Origin: Jeotgalicoccus nanhaiensis
GTDB taxonomy: Bacteria; Bacillota; Bacilli; Staphylococcales; Salinicoccaceae
DNA: 64,000 nucleotides
Assembly (NCBI GenBank): GCA_004570955.1
Contig: SPPL01000002.1
Location: 310,001 to 374,000, forward strand
Direction of reading: 5' to 3'
Shown here piece after piece: positions 9,617-18,991 of this stretch (the stretch's first letter is position 1; each line of letters opens with the position of its first letter). The notes under the pieces were generated by a model. It saw only the letters and a program-made list of their open reading frames with translations. It was not told where the DNA came from and did not search any database. The position numbers were made by a program, and so were the translations under genes.

Positions 9617-9943
9617 TTGTCAAGAAATGCATCGTACAGCGATTACCGGGCTATGCTCGAAGAAATTGCGAGACGCTATGACAAGGCAAGAACGGGTTAC
9701 GAGTTTGATTTTAAAACTGAAATAGAACCCTTTTTAAATGAAAATAAAAAACTCGCAGACCAGCTGCTTCATATAGAAACCGATGAGCGGCTGACTGAAC
9801 GGGTCAGAGAAATTATGAGCGATGAGCTGATGGAACTCTTAATGAGCTGCCACGTTTCCCGCTTCAGTTTAAAATTGTATCATGAAAAATTCAAATATAT
9901 TAATATGTGGGTCAATCACGCCGGGAAAGAAGGATTGCTGTGA
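9617..9943 (+). CDS. YpoC-like conserved protein
   Basis: An acidic, helical protein of 108 aa without signal or membrane segment, resembling the YpoC family found beside recU/ponA and nth in Bacillales; no biochemical function is known to me. TTG at 9617 is chosen because AGGTGG at 9601-9606 is 10 nt upstream. The GTG at 9608, three codons earlier, lies only 1 nt from that site. It overlaps the next gene by 4 bp (GTGA), which implies coupled translation with YpsA. Confidence 0.7.
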   Translation: MSRNASYSDYRAMLEEIARRYDKARTGYEFDFKTEIEPFLNENKKLADQLLHIETDERLTERVREIMSDELMELLMSCHVSRFSLKLYHEKFKYINMWVNHAGKEGLL

Positions 9944-10479
9944 GAGTATTGATTACAGGCTACCGTCATTACGAGCTCGGCATCTTTAAAGACTCGCAGC
10001 CGGAAGTCAAAGTGCTGCGCGATTTTTTACGCGCCCGCATTATTAATCTCGCAGAAGAAGGCGCGGAGTGGTTTATCATCCAGGGCTATACGGGCATAGA
10101 AATGTATGCCGCCAATGAAATTATCGATCTGAAAGCGGACTACGATATTAAACTCGGTGTCTTAAAGCCGTTCCATAAGTTCGATGACCGCTACAATGAA
10201 TCCGATAAAATTAATTTAAACAATATACTCGAGCATGCCGATTTTCATCAGTTTATCTTTGAGAGAGAGTACCGGGATCCGGGGATGTTTAAAGCGATTA
10301 ATCAGTTTTTGACCGCCCACACAGATTACGGTCTGATTGTCTACGACAGCGAGACGGAAACAAATTTAAAATATATATACAGTGTTATGCTTGAATTAAG
10401 CGAGAAAAGTCATTATAATATTGAAAGAATACAATTTGATGATATTAATGACTTTATTAATGACAGATATGATAGTTAA
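9940..10479 (+). CDS. ypsA: YpsA family SLOG-domain protein
   Basis: A 179-aa Rossmann-like protein of the YpsA/DUF1273 SLOG family. The N-terminus [14 protein letters not shown] carries the nucleotide-contacting GYR motif, and [18 protein letters not shown] supplies the second conserved loop. YpsA influences cell division in Bacillus and Staphylococcus, and here too it directly precedes gpsB. The GTG at 9940 overlaps the ypoC stop (GTGA), and GGGAAAGAAGGA lies just upstream. The ligand is unknown; a nucleotide derivative is an inference from the SLOG fold. Confidence 0.85.
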   Translation: MRVLITGYRHYELGIFKDSQPEVKVLRDFLRARIINLAEEGAEWFIIQGYTGIEMYAANEIIDLKADYDIKLGVLKPFHKFDDRYNESDKINLNNILEHADFHQFIFEREYRDPGMFKAINQFLTAHTDYGLIVYDSETETNLKYIYSVMLELSEKSHYNIERIQFDDINDFINDRYDS

Positions 10480-10490
10480 GAGGTGTAAGT

Positions 10491-10817
10491 ATGAGTGACT
10501 ATACGCTAAAGCTGTCTGCAAAGGATATATTCGAGAAAGAATTCGAAAAATCACTAAGAGGTTTTAAACCGATAGAAGTAGATAGTTTTCTTGACGACGT
10601 TATCAGTGATTATCAGAAAATGGCAGACATGAACAACAATATTAAAAAACTTGAAGAAGAAAATGCAAGATTAAAAAAAGAAGTTGAAGACCTCCGCATC
10701 AGGGTGGCAACAAATACACGCACCCAAGGCGGCAATGGACAGAGTCAGCAGATTGATATTTTAAAACGTCTGTCGAGTCTCGAAAAGCAGGTTTTCGGCA
10801 GTACAGCAAAACAGTAA
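10491..10817 (+). CDS. gpsB: cell-cycle protein GpsB
   Basis: A 108-aa DivIVA-like coiled coil. The N-terminal membrane-binding/dimer domain includes [26 protein letters not shown] (about residues 11-36), followed by a coiled coil with [16 protein letters not shown] (about residues 45-65) and a short C-terminal trimer region ([13 protein letters not shown]). In the family GpsB links PBPs to the divisome and, in staphylococci, stimulates FtsZ bundling. AAGAGGTG precedes the ATG, 11 bp after ypsA. The RNase P RNA gene follows on the same strand. Confidence 0.93.
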   Translation: MSDYTLKLSAKDIFEKEFEKSLRGFKPIEVDSFLDDVISDYQKMADMNNNIKKLEEENARLKKEVEDLRIRVATNTRTQGGNGQSQQIDILKRLSSLEKQVFGSTAKQ

Positions 10818-10859
10818 GACAGATTATATGCATGTATTTTAAGAACTTTAAAATACACA

Positions 10860-11265
10860 GACGGTAACTCGGATAATCGCTATGCAGCATGCCTGCATAG
10901 AGGAAAGTCCATGCTCACACGGACCTGAGACGGCCGTAGTGTTCGTGCCAGACGAAACAATAAGTCTGGGCAATGATATTTTATATCTTGACGGCTGCGA
11001 AATATTCTAAGTGTGTAAACATACGGATAGAGTAGCTTTAAAAGTGCCACAGAAACGAGCTTCAGAAGAAATGATGAAGATGGAACGCGGTAAACCCCTC
11101 GAGTGAGCAATCCAAATTAGGTAGGAGCACTTTCCAACAGGAATTCAACTGGCGGAGAGATATTATTCATTTAATATAGACAGATGATTATCACCAATGT
11201 GCGAGTGTATACTAGTGCACGCCGGCAGCACAGCGGGACAGAACATGGCTTATAGAGAAACCGGA
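10860..11265 (+). ncRNA. rnpB: RNase P RNA, bacterial type B
   Basis: Catalytic RNA of RNase P, which matures tRNA 5' ends. The universally conserved 5' core GAGGAAAGTCCATGCTC appears near 10899, and the 3' core ACAGAACATGGCTTATAGA near 11237. GGT..CTC near 10862 can pair with GAG..CC near 11254 to close P1. Length of about 400 nt and position behind gpsB match Bacillus and Staphylococcus. Exact ends are estimated to within about 10 nt. Confidence 0.93.
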
Positions 11266-11271
11266 CTAGAC

Positions 11272-11307
11272 AAAAAGCTCTCCACTTATGAGGAGAGCTT
11301 TTTTTAT
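11272..11307 (+). terminator. terminator of rnpB
   Basis: The stem AAAGCTCTCC/GGAGAGCTTT with a short loop is followed by seven T, directly after the RNase P RNA. Confidence 0.88.
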
Positions 11308-11359
11308 GCCTATATTCATACTATAATGTAAACAAATCTAACTTTAGGAGCTTCTTAAT

Positions 11360-12484
11360 ATGAACTTTAAATTTATAGTCAATACACCGATGGGACTTGA
11401 ACGCGTCGTCTCGGATGAAATCAAAGCACTCGGCCTCGACACTACTTTAGAAAACGGCCGCGTCTATTTCGAAGGCGATGAACGCACCATCGTCGAAACC
11501 AATTTGAAACTCCGCACGGTCGACCGTATCAGAATTGTCCTCGGCGACTTTACTGTAAAAACGTTCGACGAGCTGTTTGAAGCGGTAAAAGCTTTGCCGC
11601 TGTCAGATATTCTCGGGCCGAATGCAGAATTCCCGGTGACAGGACGCTCCCATAAGTCGACCTTATACAGTGTGCCGGATGTGCAGCGTATTACGAAAAA
11701 AGCCATTGTTGAACATTTAAAAGAAGCGTTCAGCATGACAGGCAAACTGCCTGAAGACGGCCCCCGCTATAAAATCGATATTAATATTTTAAAAGACAGA
11801 GCGGTGCTGACTGTAGATACGAGCGGAGACGCTCTGCACAAACGCGGCTACAGACTCGCCCAGGGGGATGCTCCGATTAAAGAAACGCTCGCTGCCAGCA
11901 TGCTGAAGCTTGCCAACTATACAGGGGACAATACGCTGTATGATCCGTTTACCGGTTCGGGCACTATAGCGCTTGAAGCGGCGATGATTGCCCGCAATAT
12001 CGCTCCGGGTTCCAACCGCACCTTCGACAGCGAGTCATGGGATATTATCCCGGAAGAATTGTGGACGGAAGTCCGTACACAGTGCGAGCACGAAGCAGAT
12101 TTCGACAAGGATGTTAAAATTTACGCGACAGACATTGAACCCGATATGATTAATATCGCGATTAAAAACGCGGAAGAAGTCGGTCTGGAAGCAGATATTG
12201 AATTTGGCACACTCGATGTGCACGATTTAAATCATCTGGATTCAAATGCCCAGCTTGTAACCAACCCGCCTTACGGTGAACGTATCGGGGAAGCGAAAGC
12301 CGTGGAGTCGATGTACGCGAAGGTCGGCGAACTGATGAAAGAAAATCCGTCGCTGAACGTTTATTTAATGACATCGAACAAAGAGTTCGAAGAAATCATC
12401 GGCAAAAAAGCAACGAAACGCAGAAAGCTGTTTAACGGCTACATTGAAACAACCTTCTACCAATATTGGGGAGTGAAAGAATAG
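11360..12484 (+). CDS. THUMP-domain class I RNA N2-guanine methyltransferase (RlmL/YpsC family)
   Basis: A 374-aa SAM-dependent methyltransferase. The N-terminal ferredoxin-like/THUMP RNA-binding region covers about residues 1-165. The SAM motif is YDPFTGSGTIALEAA, and the catalytic NPPY motif is in TNPPYGER, typical of guanine N2-methylation of 23S rRNA. TAGGAG precedes the ATG. It abuts the dynamin gene with no gap. The exact target base (G2445-like) is a family-level inference. Confidence 0.87.
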   Translation: MNFKFIVNTPMGLERVVSDEIKALGLDTTLENGRVYFEGDERTIVETNLKLRTVDRIRIVLGDFTVKTFDELFEAVKALPLSDILGPNAEFPVTGRSHKSTLYSVPDVQRITKKAIVEHLKEAFSMTGKLPEDGPRYKIDINILKDRAVLTVDTSGDALHKRGYRLAQGDAPIKETLAASMLKLANYTGDNTLYDPFTGSGTIALEAAMIARNIAPGSNRTFDSESWDIIPEELWTEVRTQCEHEADFDKDVKIYATDIEPDMINIAIKNAEEVGLEADIEFGTLDVHDLNHLDSNAQLVTNPPYGERIGEAKAVESMYAKVGELMKENPSLNVYLMTSNKEFEEIIGKKATKRRKLFNGYIETTFYQYWGVKE

Positions 12485-15400
12485 TTGTCATCACAAGGGG
12501 AAAACAGACAGACACTTAATACGCTGTATAAACTAAAAAAAGAAATTCTGAAGTCGGACAACGATACACTCGTATCACAAATTGACCACGCAATCCAAAA
12601 GACGTATAACGACCAGCTGGTATTTTCATTTATCGGCCATTACTCTGCAGGGAAGTCGAGCCTGATTAATTATCTTTTAAATCAGGACATCCTGCCTTCA
12701 TCACCGGTGCCGACGACAAGCAATACCGTCTCGGTGCAGATCGGCAATAAGAGCGGAATCCAGGCCTTTATCAACCAATATCAGTATGCCGCAGTCGATA
12801 ACTACGAAGAATTAAAAGCGCTCAATACTAAAGATATGGATATCCAGGCGATTACGATGGACATCCAGTCGGATGACTATCAGCAGAATACAGTCTTCCA
12901 GGATACACCGGGTGTGGATTCCAATACGGACAGCCACGAGGAAGCGGCCAACAGATTTTTACTGAACAGCGATTTAATCTTCTTTACGGTGGAATACAAC
13001 CACGTGGAGAGCGAGCACAATTTAACGCTGTTAAAAGAAATTGCCGGCCTCGGTATTCCGCTCGTTTTAATTATTAATCAGATCGATAAGCACGACGACC
13101 GGGAGATAACGCTCGACACCTTCTTAAATCGCGTTAAGACGACGCTCACGAACTGGAATATTTATCCGGAGCATCTGTTTACAACGTCCATCTACGAGTC
13201 GACACACAACCATATAGACGATTTAAAAGCTTTTATTAAAGAGATGGAAAAGAAACGCGCTGAACTTGAAGCGGCCTATGACACCCGTATTACAAAGAAT
13301 ATAGAAGATAAACAGCTCGAATATTTACGAGATGAGCTCGAGACGCTGACAGACGAACTGCAGCTTGATAATCCACTGACGAAAGAACGGGCAGCAGAAC
13401 GTATTGACTATTTAAACAAGGAAATCGAAAAAGCGGAAATCGATCATCTCCGGAGCGACGAAGATGAATTAAGATTCCACGTGAAAGAGTCCGTTAAAAA
13501 ACTCGTTAAAGACAGCTACTTATTTCCGCATCAGGTGAAAGACGCCATAACGGAATATTTAAAGGTTATGGCAGGGGAGAAGAAGGCAGGGGGCTTGTTC
13601 GGTAAAAAGAAAAAAGAACAGGCGCTGCTGGAAGATACCCTCGCTCTAGTAGATGAGGCGATACAGCCGGTCATACATACTGAAATCAATGCGAACATTA
13701 ACAGTTTCTTTCAGTCGCTCGGTTTAATCGGTGAACCGTTCAAATTTGAATGGAATCATGCGCTCCTTGGAGACGAAAAGATTACTTCGCTGAACCAGAC
13801 GTATATAAGCAATTACTTCGATAAGCTGAAGAGCAGTCTGACTCAGGAAGTTTCCGAGCGGAGCGTTTCGCATCTAGAGACGCTGACACCTGAAGAGACG
13901 GGAGAGATAAAAGCGCAGACGACACTCACAAGAGAGAAAGCTTTTTATATTAAAGCAAAAGACCTGCTCGAACTGATAGAGTCGCTCGATACACAAAATT
14001 ACCGCCATTTCTACATTCATCTGGATGACGAGATCGATAAGCTGAATCTGCTGGAAGAGATTACTTTGACGTACGATGAGGACAAGCAGACAGAAGCGGA
14101 AGAAAGTAGACATAACGAATTTACAGTTAACAATGAGGACAGCATGAATTTACAGGCCTTCCGCGAACTTAGAGATTTACTGGAAGACTCACCGCGCTAT
14201 ACGGACTATCAGCGCCTGTTAAACGATAAGCTTTCACGAATTGATAACGGTAAAGCCAATATCAGTGTCTTCGGCGGCTTCAGTGCCGGGAAAACTACTT
14301 TTATTAATGCCCTGCTCGGCGATAAGTACTTAGCGACGAGTCCAAATCCGACGACCGCAACGATCACCGAAATTAATAATGATGACACCAGTACAGTCGT
14401 GTATAAGAGTGAAGCGGATTTAACAGAAACGCTTCAGACACTGTCCGGGGAAGACCATAAGACAGCGGACGGTTATAAGAAATGGATTAATAAAAATATC
14501 TCAAAAGTTGATGAAACCTATAAACCGCTTCTGTCGGGAATTCTCGAGAATTACGACAAGTACAAAGACGATTTAGGTCAGACGGTGAGTATCGATACGG
14601 ATGTGCTCATAGAAAAAATAAGCAATGATAAAGATTCGACCTTTATCCATAAGGCGAATGTGTCACTCGAAAATGAAATGACAGAAGCTTATACGCTGGT
14701 GGACTCGCCGGGGATTAACTCTATAAACGCCCGTCATACGTCAGAAACGAGAGATATTATTACAGAGAGCGATATGATTATATACGTTTCTTACTATAAT
14801 CACGTCTTTTCGCGCTCGGATGAAACCTTCCTGCAGTATATCCAGTCGCTGAAAGGTAAAGACTTCCCGATTATTTTCATTATTAACGCGGTGGATTTAA
14901 TGAAGTCTGAAGCGGATAAAGAAAAAGTACTCGACTATATGAGGAATGCTTTAAATACTATGCATATTAAACATGTCCTGTATCCTGTTTCCAGTAAACG
15001 GGCACTTGACGGAGGAGACGGGTATTTCAATACAGCACAGAAAGAGATTAAGGAAATTGCTGACCGGCAGTCTGGGAACGTCCAATATCAGACACTGAAG
15101 GAAACGCGCCAGCAGCTCTTGAATACACTGGAGAGCAATATACGCCAGTTTGAAGATAACGGGGAAGAGCGCAGCAAACTGCTCGACTTAAGACAGAATC
15201 TGTTACGAGATATTGGGAGTATTAAAGCAGACAGTCTTAATGAAACCCTGAAGCAGGAAATTGATATTATCTTGACGTATCTGACGAAGCGGCTTGAACT
15301 TCAGCTGTACGACCACTTAAAAGGTCTGCTGACAGTATCGCATATGAGCGACAGGCATTATCTAAAGGACAACAGTTCTGTACTCGTACGGAATATCGAA

Positions 15401-15868
15401 GACTTCCTGACGCTAGAGACGAGTATTGCCTTTAACGCAGTCTACCGGCAGGCGGATCAAAAAACGCTGCAGATGATTACGCAGTTTAACGAACGTCTTG
15501 CCTTATCAGGTACACCGGGCACCTTGTCTGTAACGAGTGTCAAAATAGAGGAGCCTCATGTTCGTATTGATGCGGACGTATTAAAACCTTTTGGCAAAAT
15601 TCTTTATCAGCACAGAAATAAAACACAAGATTATAGAGAGACCCTGCTGGAGCTTGCAGAAACGCTTGTCCGTTCAGTGGATCAAAACGACTTAAGAGCT
15701 CAGATGGAAAAACTGGCAGAAGAATATACGGCACTGCTCGACAGACAGCTGTCAGCAGACCGAAGAGAGATAACCGCAGCGCTTAAAGAAGAGCCTGAAG
15801 AAATATCACGTACGGATTACGATAGAGACCGAGCTCTGCTTAAAGCAGTACAGCACATCTCTATATAA
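12485..15868 (+). CDS. dynA: two-headed bacterial dynamin-like protein (DynA/YpbR type)
   Basis: A 1127-aa protein with two complete dynamin-family GTPase heads in one chain. Head 1 has the P-loop GHYSAGKSS (about residue 50), switch DTPGVDS and base-recognition NQIDKHD. Head 2, about 550 residues later, has GGFSAGKTT, DSPGIN and NAVDLM. Each head is followed by a long helical stalk. In Bacillus DynA fuses membranes and aids membrane repair and phage tolerance; this is the same fused architecture. The TTG start follows the rlmL stop directly, with GGAG in the rlmL tail as ribosome site. The ypcP gene follows in 16 bp, the conserved order. Confidence 0.93.
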   Translation: MSSQGENRQTLNTLYKLKKEILKSDNDTLVSQIDHAIQKTYNDQLVFSFIGHYSAGKSSLINYLLNQDILPSSPVPTTSNTVSVQIGNKSGIQAFINQYQYAAVDNYEELKALNTKDMDIQAITMDIQSDDYQQNTVFQDTPGVDSNTDSHEEAANRFLLNSDLIFFTVEYNHVESEHNLTLLKEIAGLGIPLVLIINQIDKHDDREITLDTFLNRVKTTLTNWNIYPEHLFTTSIYESTHNHIDDLKAFIKEMEKKRAELEAAYDTRITKNIEDKQLEYLRDELETLTDELQLDNPLTKERAAERIDYLNKEIEKAEIDHLRSDEDELRFHVKESVKKLVKDSYLFPHQVKDAITEYLKVMAGEKKAGGLFGKKKKEQALLEDTLALVDEAIQPVIHTEINANINSFFQSLGLIGEPFKFEWNHALLGDEKITSLNQTYISNYFDKLKSSLTQEVSERSVSHLETLTPEETGEIKAQTTLTREKAFYIKAKDLLELIESLDTQNYRHFYIHLDDEIDKLNLLEEITLTYDEDKQTEAEESRHNEFTVNNEDSMNLQAFRELRDLLEDSPRYTDYQRLLNDKLSRIDNGKANISVFGGFSAGKTTFINALLGDKYLATSPNPTTATITEINNDDTSTVVYKSEADLTETLQTLSGEDHKTADGYKKWINKNISKVDETYKPLLSGILENYDKYKDDLGQTVSIDTDVLIEKISNDKDSTFIHKANVSLENEMTEAYTLVDSPGINSINARHTSETRDIITESDMIIYVSYYNHVFSRSDETFLQYIQSLKGKDFPIIFIINAVDLMKSEADKEKVLDYMRNALNTMHIKHVLYPVSSKRALDGGDGYFNTAQKEIKEIADRQSGNVQYQTLKETRQQLLNTLESNIRQFEDNGEERSKLLDLRQNLLRDIGSIKADSLNETLKQEIDIILTYLTKRLELQLYDHLKGLLTVSHMSDRHYLKDNSSVLVRNIEDFLTLETSIAFNAVYRQADQKTLQMITQFNERLALSGTPGTLSVTSVKIEEPHVRIDADVLKPFGKILYQHRNKTQDYRETLLELAETLVRSVDQNDLRAQMEKLAEEYTALLDRQLSADRREITAALKEEPEEISRTDYDRDRALLKAVQHISI

Positions 15869-15884
15869 CCATGGAGGGAACTTT

Positions 15885-16760
15885 TTGACACAGCATACTT
15901 TAATAATAGACGGCATGGCCTTACTTTTCAGACACTTCTACGCAACGAGTTTCCGCAATCAGTTCATGTACAATAACAAGGAACTCCCGACGAACGGTGT
16001 TCAGGGCATGCTGAGGCATACTTTCAAACTGCTCGACCTGACTCAGCCGGATAATGTGATTATCGCCTGGGATATGGGGTCGAAGTCGGTGCGGAATGAA
16101 TGGTACGAAGGCTATAAAGCAAATCGGGTAGCACCGCCTGAAGAAATGGTGCCGCAATTTGATATGATCAAAGAAGTCATGCATGATATCGGATTTTACC
16201 AGGATGGCATTGCAGGCTATGAAGCGGATGATGTTATCGGCACAGTTGCACAGCATGTCGATAATCTGACGATTGTCAGCGGCGACCGCGACCTCCTGCA
16301 GCTGATTAACGGGACCAACCGGATCTGGCTGACGAAAAAAGGCTATACGGAATATCATTATTATGACTACGAAGCATTTAAAGAACAATACGGAATTACC
16401 CCGCAGCAGTTTATCGACGTCAAGGCGCTGATGGGGGATGCGAGTGATGGATATTCAGGTGTTCAGGGTATAGGAGAAAAGACCGCGCTTAAGCTGATTC
16501 AGACTCATGGTTCGGTTGATACGCTTCTCGATAACCTCCATATGCTGACACCGAAAATGCAGGAGAAGATTACCGTTGATATGGAATCTCTCCGCATGTC
16601 GCAGCGTCTGGCCGAAATTATTACGGATGTGCCGATTAAACTCGACGGCCTGATGGACAAGAGCCGGCTTAATTTCGATACTGCACACGTTAACAAAGTT
16701 TTGAAGGACCATGACCTCCGTCTCGCGGAGAAGTATTTATCAACTTTAAATTTAGGGTGA
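15885..16760 (+). CDS. ypcP: 5'-3' exonuclease (YpcP/ExoA type)
   Basis: A 291-aa stand-alone homologue of the DNA polymerase I flap exonuclease domain. Metal ligands are visible in LIIDGMAL, AWDMGSKSVRNEWY, YEADDVIGT and VSGDRDLLQL, then the D-x-D region VKALMGDASDGY and helix-hairpin-helix GVQGIGEKTALKL. TTG at 15885 follows GGAGGG by 6 nt. It acts in Okazaki fragment/RNA primer removal in Bacillus. It is 5 bp upstream of an RNase H gene, so both primer-processing activities are made together. Confidence 0.9.
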   Translation: MTQHTLIIDGMALLFRHFYATSFRNQFMYNNKELPTNGVQGMLRHTFKLLDLTQPDNVIIAWDMGSKSVRNEWYEGYKANRVAPPEEMVPQFDMIKEVMHDIGFYQDGIAGYEADDVIGTVAQHVDNLTIVSGDRDLLQLINGTNRIWLTKKGYTEYHYYDYEAFKEQYGITPQQFIDVKALMGDASDGYSGVQGIGEKTALKLIQTHGSVDTLLDNLHMLTPKMQEKITVDMESLRMSQRLAEIITDVPIKLDGLMDKSRLNFDTAHVNKVLKDHDLRLAEKYLSTLNLG

Positions 16761-16765
16761 TGTAA

Positions 16766-17173
16766 ATGGCGAAAGTATATATCGATGCGGCAGCGAGTTT
16801 TGAACCGAAATTTGCCTGCGGCGGGGTGATTATTAAAGACGCGGACCTCGACTTTCAGGAAACTGTCCTGCTCGGCGAAATGGATAACCATGAAGCGGAA
16901 TGGGCGACACTTGAATTTGCCCTGAAAGCAGCAGAGGAATTAAAGCTTACCTCGCTGATTGTCTATACGGACTCTAAAATTATCGTCGACACGTTCGATA
17001 AACAGCACGTCAAAAATAAAACGTTCAAATCTTACTACGACAGAGTGCTTCCTTTAACAAACGCGCTCGATATGTTTATAATTACTCATACACCGAGAAA
17101 AAATAACCGCGGTGCGGATAAACTGGCTAAAGACCGTTTATACAAAGAACGCAAAAAATTAAATCTGAATTAG
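16766..17173 (+). CDS. RNase HI-like ribonuclease
   Basis: A compact 135-aa RNase H fold. The four acidic residues are visible: YIDAAAS (Asp), HEAEWATLEFAL (Glu), VYTDSKII (Asp) and NRGADKLA (Asp). The chain lacks the N-terminal hybrid-binding domain and is short, like Bacillus YpeP/YpdQ. GGGTGATG precedes the ATG. It directly follows the 5'-3' exonuclease and probably helps remove RNA primers. Whether it is catalytically active is not shown by sequence alone, since some Bacillus relatives are weak. Confidence 0.83.
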   Translation: MAKVYIDAAASFEPKFACGGVIIKDADLDFQETVLLGEMDNHEAEWATLEFALKAAEELKLTSLIVYTDSKIIVDTFDKQHVKNKTFKSYYDRVLPLTNALDMFIITHTPRKNNRGADKLAKDRLYKERKKLNLN

Positions 17174-17206
17174 CTGTTTTGCAATTTTAAGTAATGAGGT
17201 ATGATA

Positions 17207-17377
17207 ATGAATACGAAAGTCCTTGATAAAATTAATCATCTTGAACGCACTTACTGCAGAGGATGTCTCTTGAAAGAAGTCAACAGAACCGAAGGTTCGA
17301 AATCAAGCGCGCATTCATTCTGCATTACGGAGTGTTCCGTCGGCATTGAAATGAAAATGCACGGCAATAAACTATAA
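17207..17377 (+). CDS. small zinc-finger protein, YpeQ-like
   Basis: A 56-aa protein with CRGC (Cys17, Cys20) and CITEC (Cys39, Cys43), a four-cysteine zinc site, plus a His between them. It matches the small YpeQ-type zinc-finger family encoded beside ypeP/ypcP in Bacillus. The ATG at 17207 is chosen over 17201 because GAGGT at 17196-17200 then has a normal 6-nt spacing. The function is unknown. It is 16 bp upstream of cvfC and probably shares its transcript. Confidence 0.75.
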   Translation: MNTKVLDKINHLERTYCRGCLLKEVNRTEGSKSSAHSFCITECSVGIEMKMHGNKL

Positions 17378-17393
17378 TACTGGAGGCACGACT

Positions 17394-17675
17394 ATGGAAA
17401 TCGTAAGAATTGAACCGACACCAAGCCCGAATACTATGAAAATCACTGTCAATGAAACAAAAGAAGAAATGAAATCTTCAACTTATAAAGAAATCACAGA
17501 GGATACACCGACATTTATTGCACGTGTGCTGGAACTTGAAGATGTCACAAGCGTCTTCCATGCACTGGACTTTATCTCTGTAGATAAAAGTGCCAAAGCT
17601 GACTGGGAAACACTGGTTCCGAAAATAGAGGCTACTTTTAATAATGAGGATGCTGGTGAAGTAAAAAAAGACTGA
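17394..17675 (+). CDS. cvfC: CvfC N-terminal part (Nfu N-terminal domain), zero frame
   Basis: A 93-aa product starting MEIVRIEPTPSPNTMKI, the N-terminal Nfu/NifU-N domain that opens Staphylococcus CvfC (conserved virulence factor C). GGAGG precedes the ATG. The frame ends in TGA (17673-17675) directly after a run of seven A. The rest of CvfC continues in the -1 frame, so this is either the short product of a frameshifting gene or the first half of a broken one. Joined at the A run, the product would be about 370 aa, close to the 374 aa I recall for S. aureus CvfC. See the frameshift signal at 17663-17713. Confidence 0.85.
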   Translation: MEIVRIEPTPSPNTMKITVNETKEEMKSSTYKEITEDTPTFIARVLELEDVTSVFHALDFISVDKSAKADWETLVPKIEATFNNEDAGEVKKD

Positions 17676-17713
17676 CACCTGAGTCGAACTTTGGTGAAGT
17701 GAACACTCAGGTG
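17663..17713 (+). other. candidate programmed -1 ribosomal frameshift signal in cvfC
   Basis: Heptamer A AAA AAA at 17663-17669 is in exactly the -1 slippery phase (zero frame GTA AAA AAA GAC TGA). Six nt later starts a perfect 9-bp stem, CACCTGAGT (17676-17684) with ACTCAGGTG (17705-17713). The 20-nt loop can itself form a 4-bp inner stem (ACTT/AAGT). A -1 slip gives AGA CTG ACA CCT and stays open to the end of the HEAT-repeat part at 18505. The alternative is a one-base indel (real or sequencing) in the A run. Confidence 0.6.
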
Positions 17714-18505
17714 CTCATGTTTAAAGGCATTCCTTATCAGATCAAGTTAAATGACGGCGGGGAGCACCGGCGTGAACTGCCCGTGCGTTTTACTAAAGCT
17801 GTGGAAGAAGCGACCCTGCCCGAAGACAATATTATTTTCGACCGCAAATGGGAAACTTTAAGCACCCGCTACGGTACACCGGATGAAGTATTTTCAGAGG
17901 TTATTGAAGAGCTTGAAGCACTTTATCCGGAAGCTGTATTGAGAGAGCTCGTCGAAGAAGCGAAAAACCGTGTGCAGCCGGCGCCGATGAAATACTTTAA
18001 AGTTTCGCTTGATGAATTTAAAAATACAGAAGACTGGAAAGAGCGGCTCTATATGCTCAATCACTTTGATACCCCGGATGAGAGCGATTATCCACTCCTC
18101 GAGTACGCGCTTTCTGATGAAAAAATGCAGGTCAGACGGATGAGTGTCAGCCTTCTTGCCATGATTGAAGTGCCGGAAACGCTCAAATTTTTAAAAATTG
18201 CGATGGCAGACCGGGCAATTCCGGTCAGAAGAACAGCGGCTGACGCTTACAGCGATCTCGGTTTTAAAGAAGGTCTTCCCGATATGTATGAAGCACTCGG
18301 CGATAAAAACCCGATTGTCCGCTGGCGCGCGGCAATGTTTATATACGAAACAGGCGACGAGGACAGTCTCGGAGTATTAAAAGCGCATCAGCATGATCCG
18401 CAATACGATGTGAGACTGCAGATTGAAATGGCGATTGCCCGTATTGAAGAGGGCGAAGATGCACTCGGCAGTGTATGGAAACAAATGCAGAACAGGGAGC
18501 GATAA
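17699..18505 (+). CDS. cvfC: CvfC C-terminal part (HEAT-like repeats), -1 frame
   Basis: A 268-aa continuation of CvfC in the -1 frame. It contains [10 protein letters not shown] and then HEAT-like helical repeats ([27 protein letters not shown] and two further repeats), ending [12 protein letters not shown] as the S. aureus protein does. The GTG at 17699 is the first start in this frame, but only a weak TGGTGA lies before it and it sits inside the hairpin loop, so independent initiation is doubtful. The frame is open back to 17669. Two codons separate it from the bacilliredoxin gene; cvfC and a bacilliredoxin gene are also neighbours in Staphylococcus. Confidence 0.82.
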   Translation: MNTQVLMFKGIPYQIKLNDGGEHRRELPVRFTKAVEEATLPEDNIIFDRKWETLSTRYGTPDEVFSEVIEELEALYPEAVLRELVEEAKNRVQPAPMKYFKVSLDEFKNTEDWKERLYMLNHFDTPDESDYPLLEYALSDEKMQVRRMSVSLLAMIEVPETLKFLKIAMADRAIPVRRTAADAYSDLGFKEGLPDMYEALGDKNPIVRWRAAMFIYETGDEDSLGVLKAHQHDPQYDVRLQIEMAIARIEEGEDALGSVWKQMQNRER

Positions 18506-18506
18506 C

Positions 18507-18947
18507 ATGGATGCATATCAGGCATATATGAGAGAAATTGCAGAACCTATGAGGCAGGAACTGACAAATTATAATTTTGAAGAGTTAACGACACCTGAGG
18601 GTGTGCATGATTTTATGAAGGACGCCGGAGAAGATGACACGACTTTCGTCGTTATTAACAGTGTCTGCGGCTGTGCAGCAGGGCTCGCAAGGCCCGCTGC
18701 AGTAACAGTCACGAATCAGAATCCGGTTAAACCAGACCGTCTCGCGACAGTCTTTGCCGGCCAGGAGCGTCCGGCAACAGCTGCTATGCGTGAATATATT
18801 ACAGCTGAACCGTCAAGCCCTTCCTTCGCTTTATTTAAAGGAAAAGAACTCGTCTCATTTACAGGACGGGAAAACATTGAAAATAGAAGTATTGAAGATA
18901 TTATGATGGATCTGAAAGCGGATTTTGACGAATATTGTGCAAAATAA
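18507..18947 (+). CDS. brxA: bacilliredoxin (BrxA/BrxB family)
   Basis: A 146-aa thioredoxin-fold protein with the CGC active site in NSVCGCAAG, diagnostic of YphP/YqiW bacilliredoxins that remove bacillithiol from oxidised proteins. GGGAGCG precedes the ATG at 18507, which overlaps the cvfC end closely. Assignment to BrxA rather than BrxB rests on the neighbours cvfC and thyA and is not certain. Confidence 0.87.
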   Translation: MDAYQAYMREIAEPMRQELTNYNFEELTTPEGVHDFMKDAGEDDTTFVVINSVCGCAAGLARPAAVTVTNQNPVKPDRLATVFAGQERPATAAMREYITAEPSSPSFALFKGKELVSFTGRENIENRSIEDIMMDLKADFDEYCAK

Positions 18948-18980
18948 AAAAAGGAAAGGGCGCACCCTTTCCTTTTTTTA
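18947..18980. terminator. bidirectional terminator
   Basis: AAGGAAAGGG and CCCTTTCCTT form a 10-bp stem around CGCA with A and T runs on both sides. It serves brxA (+) and the small minus-strand reading frame at 18992. Confidence 0.85.
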
Positions 18981-18991
18981 TAAGTCGCTGC

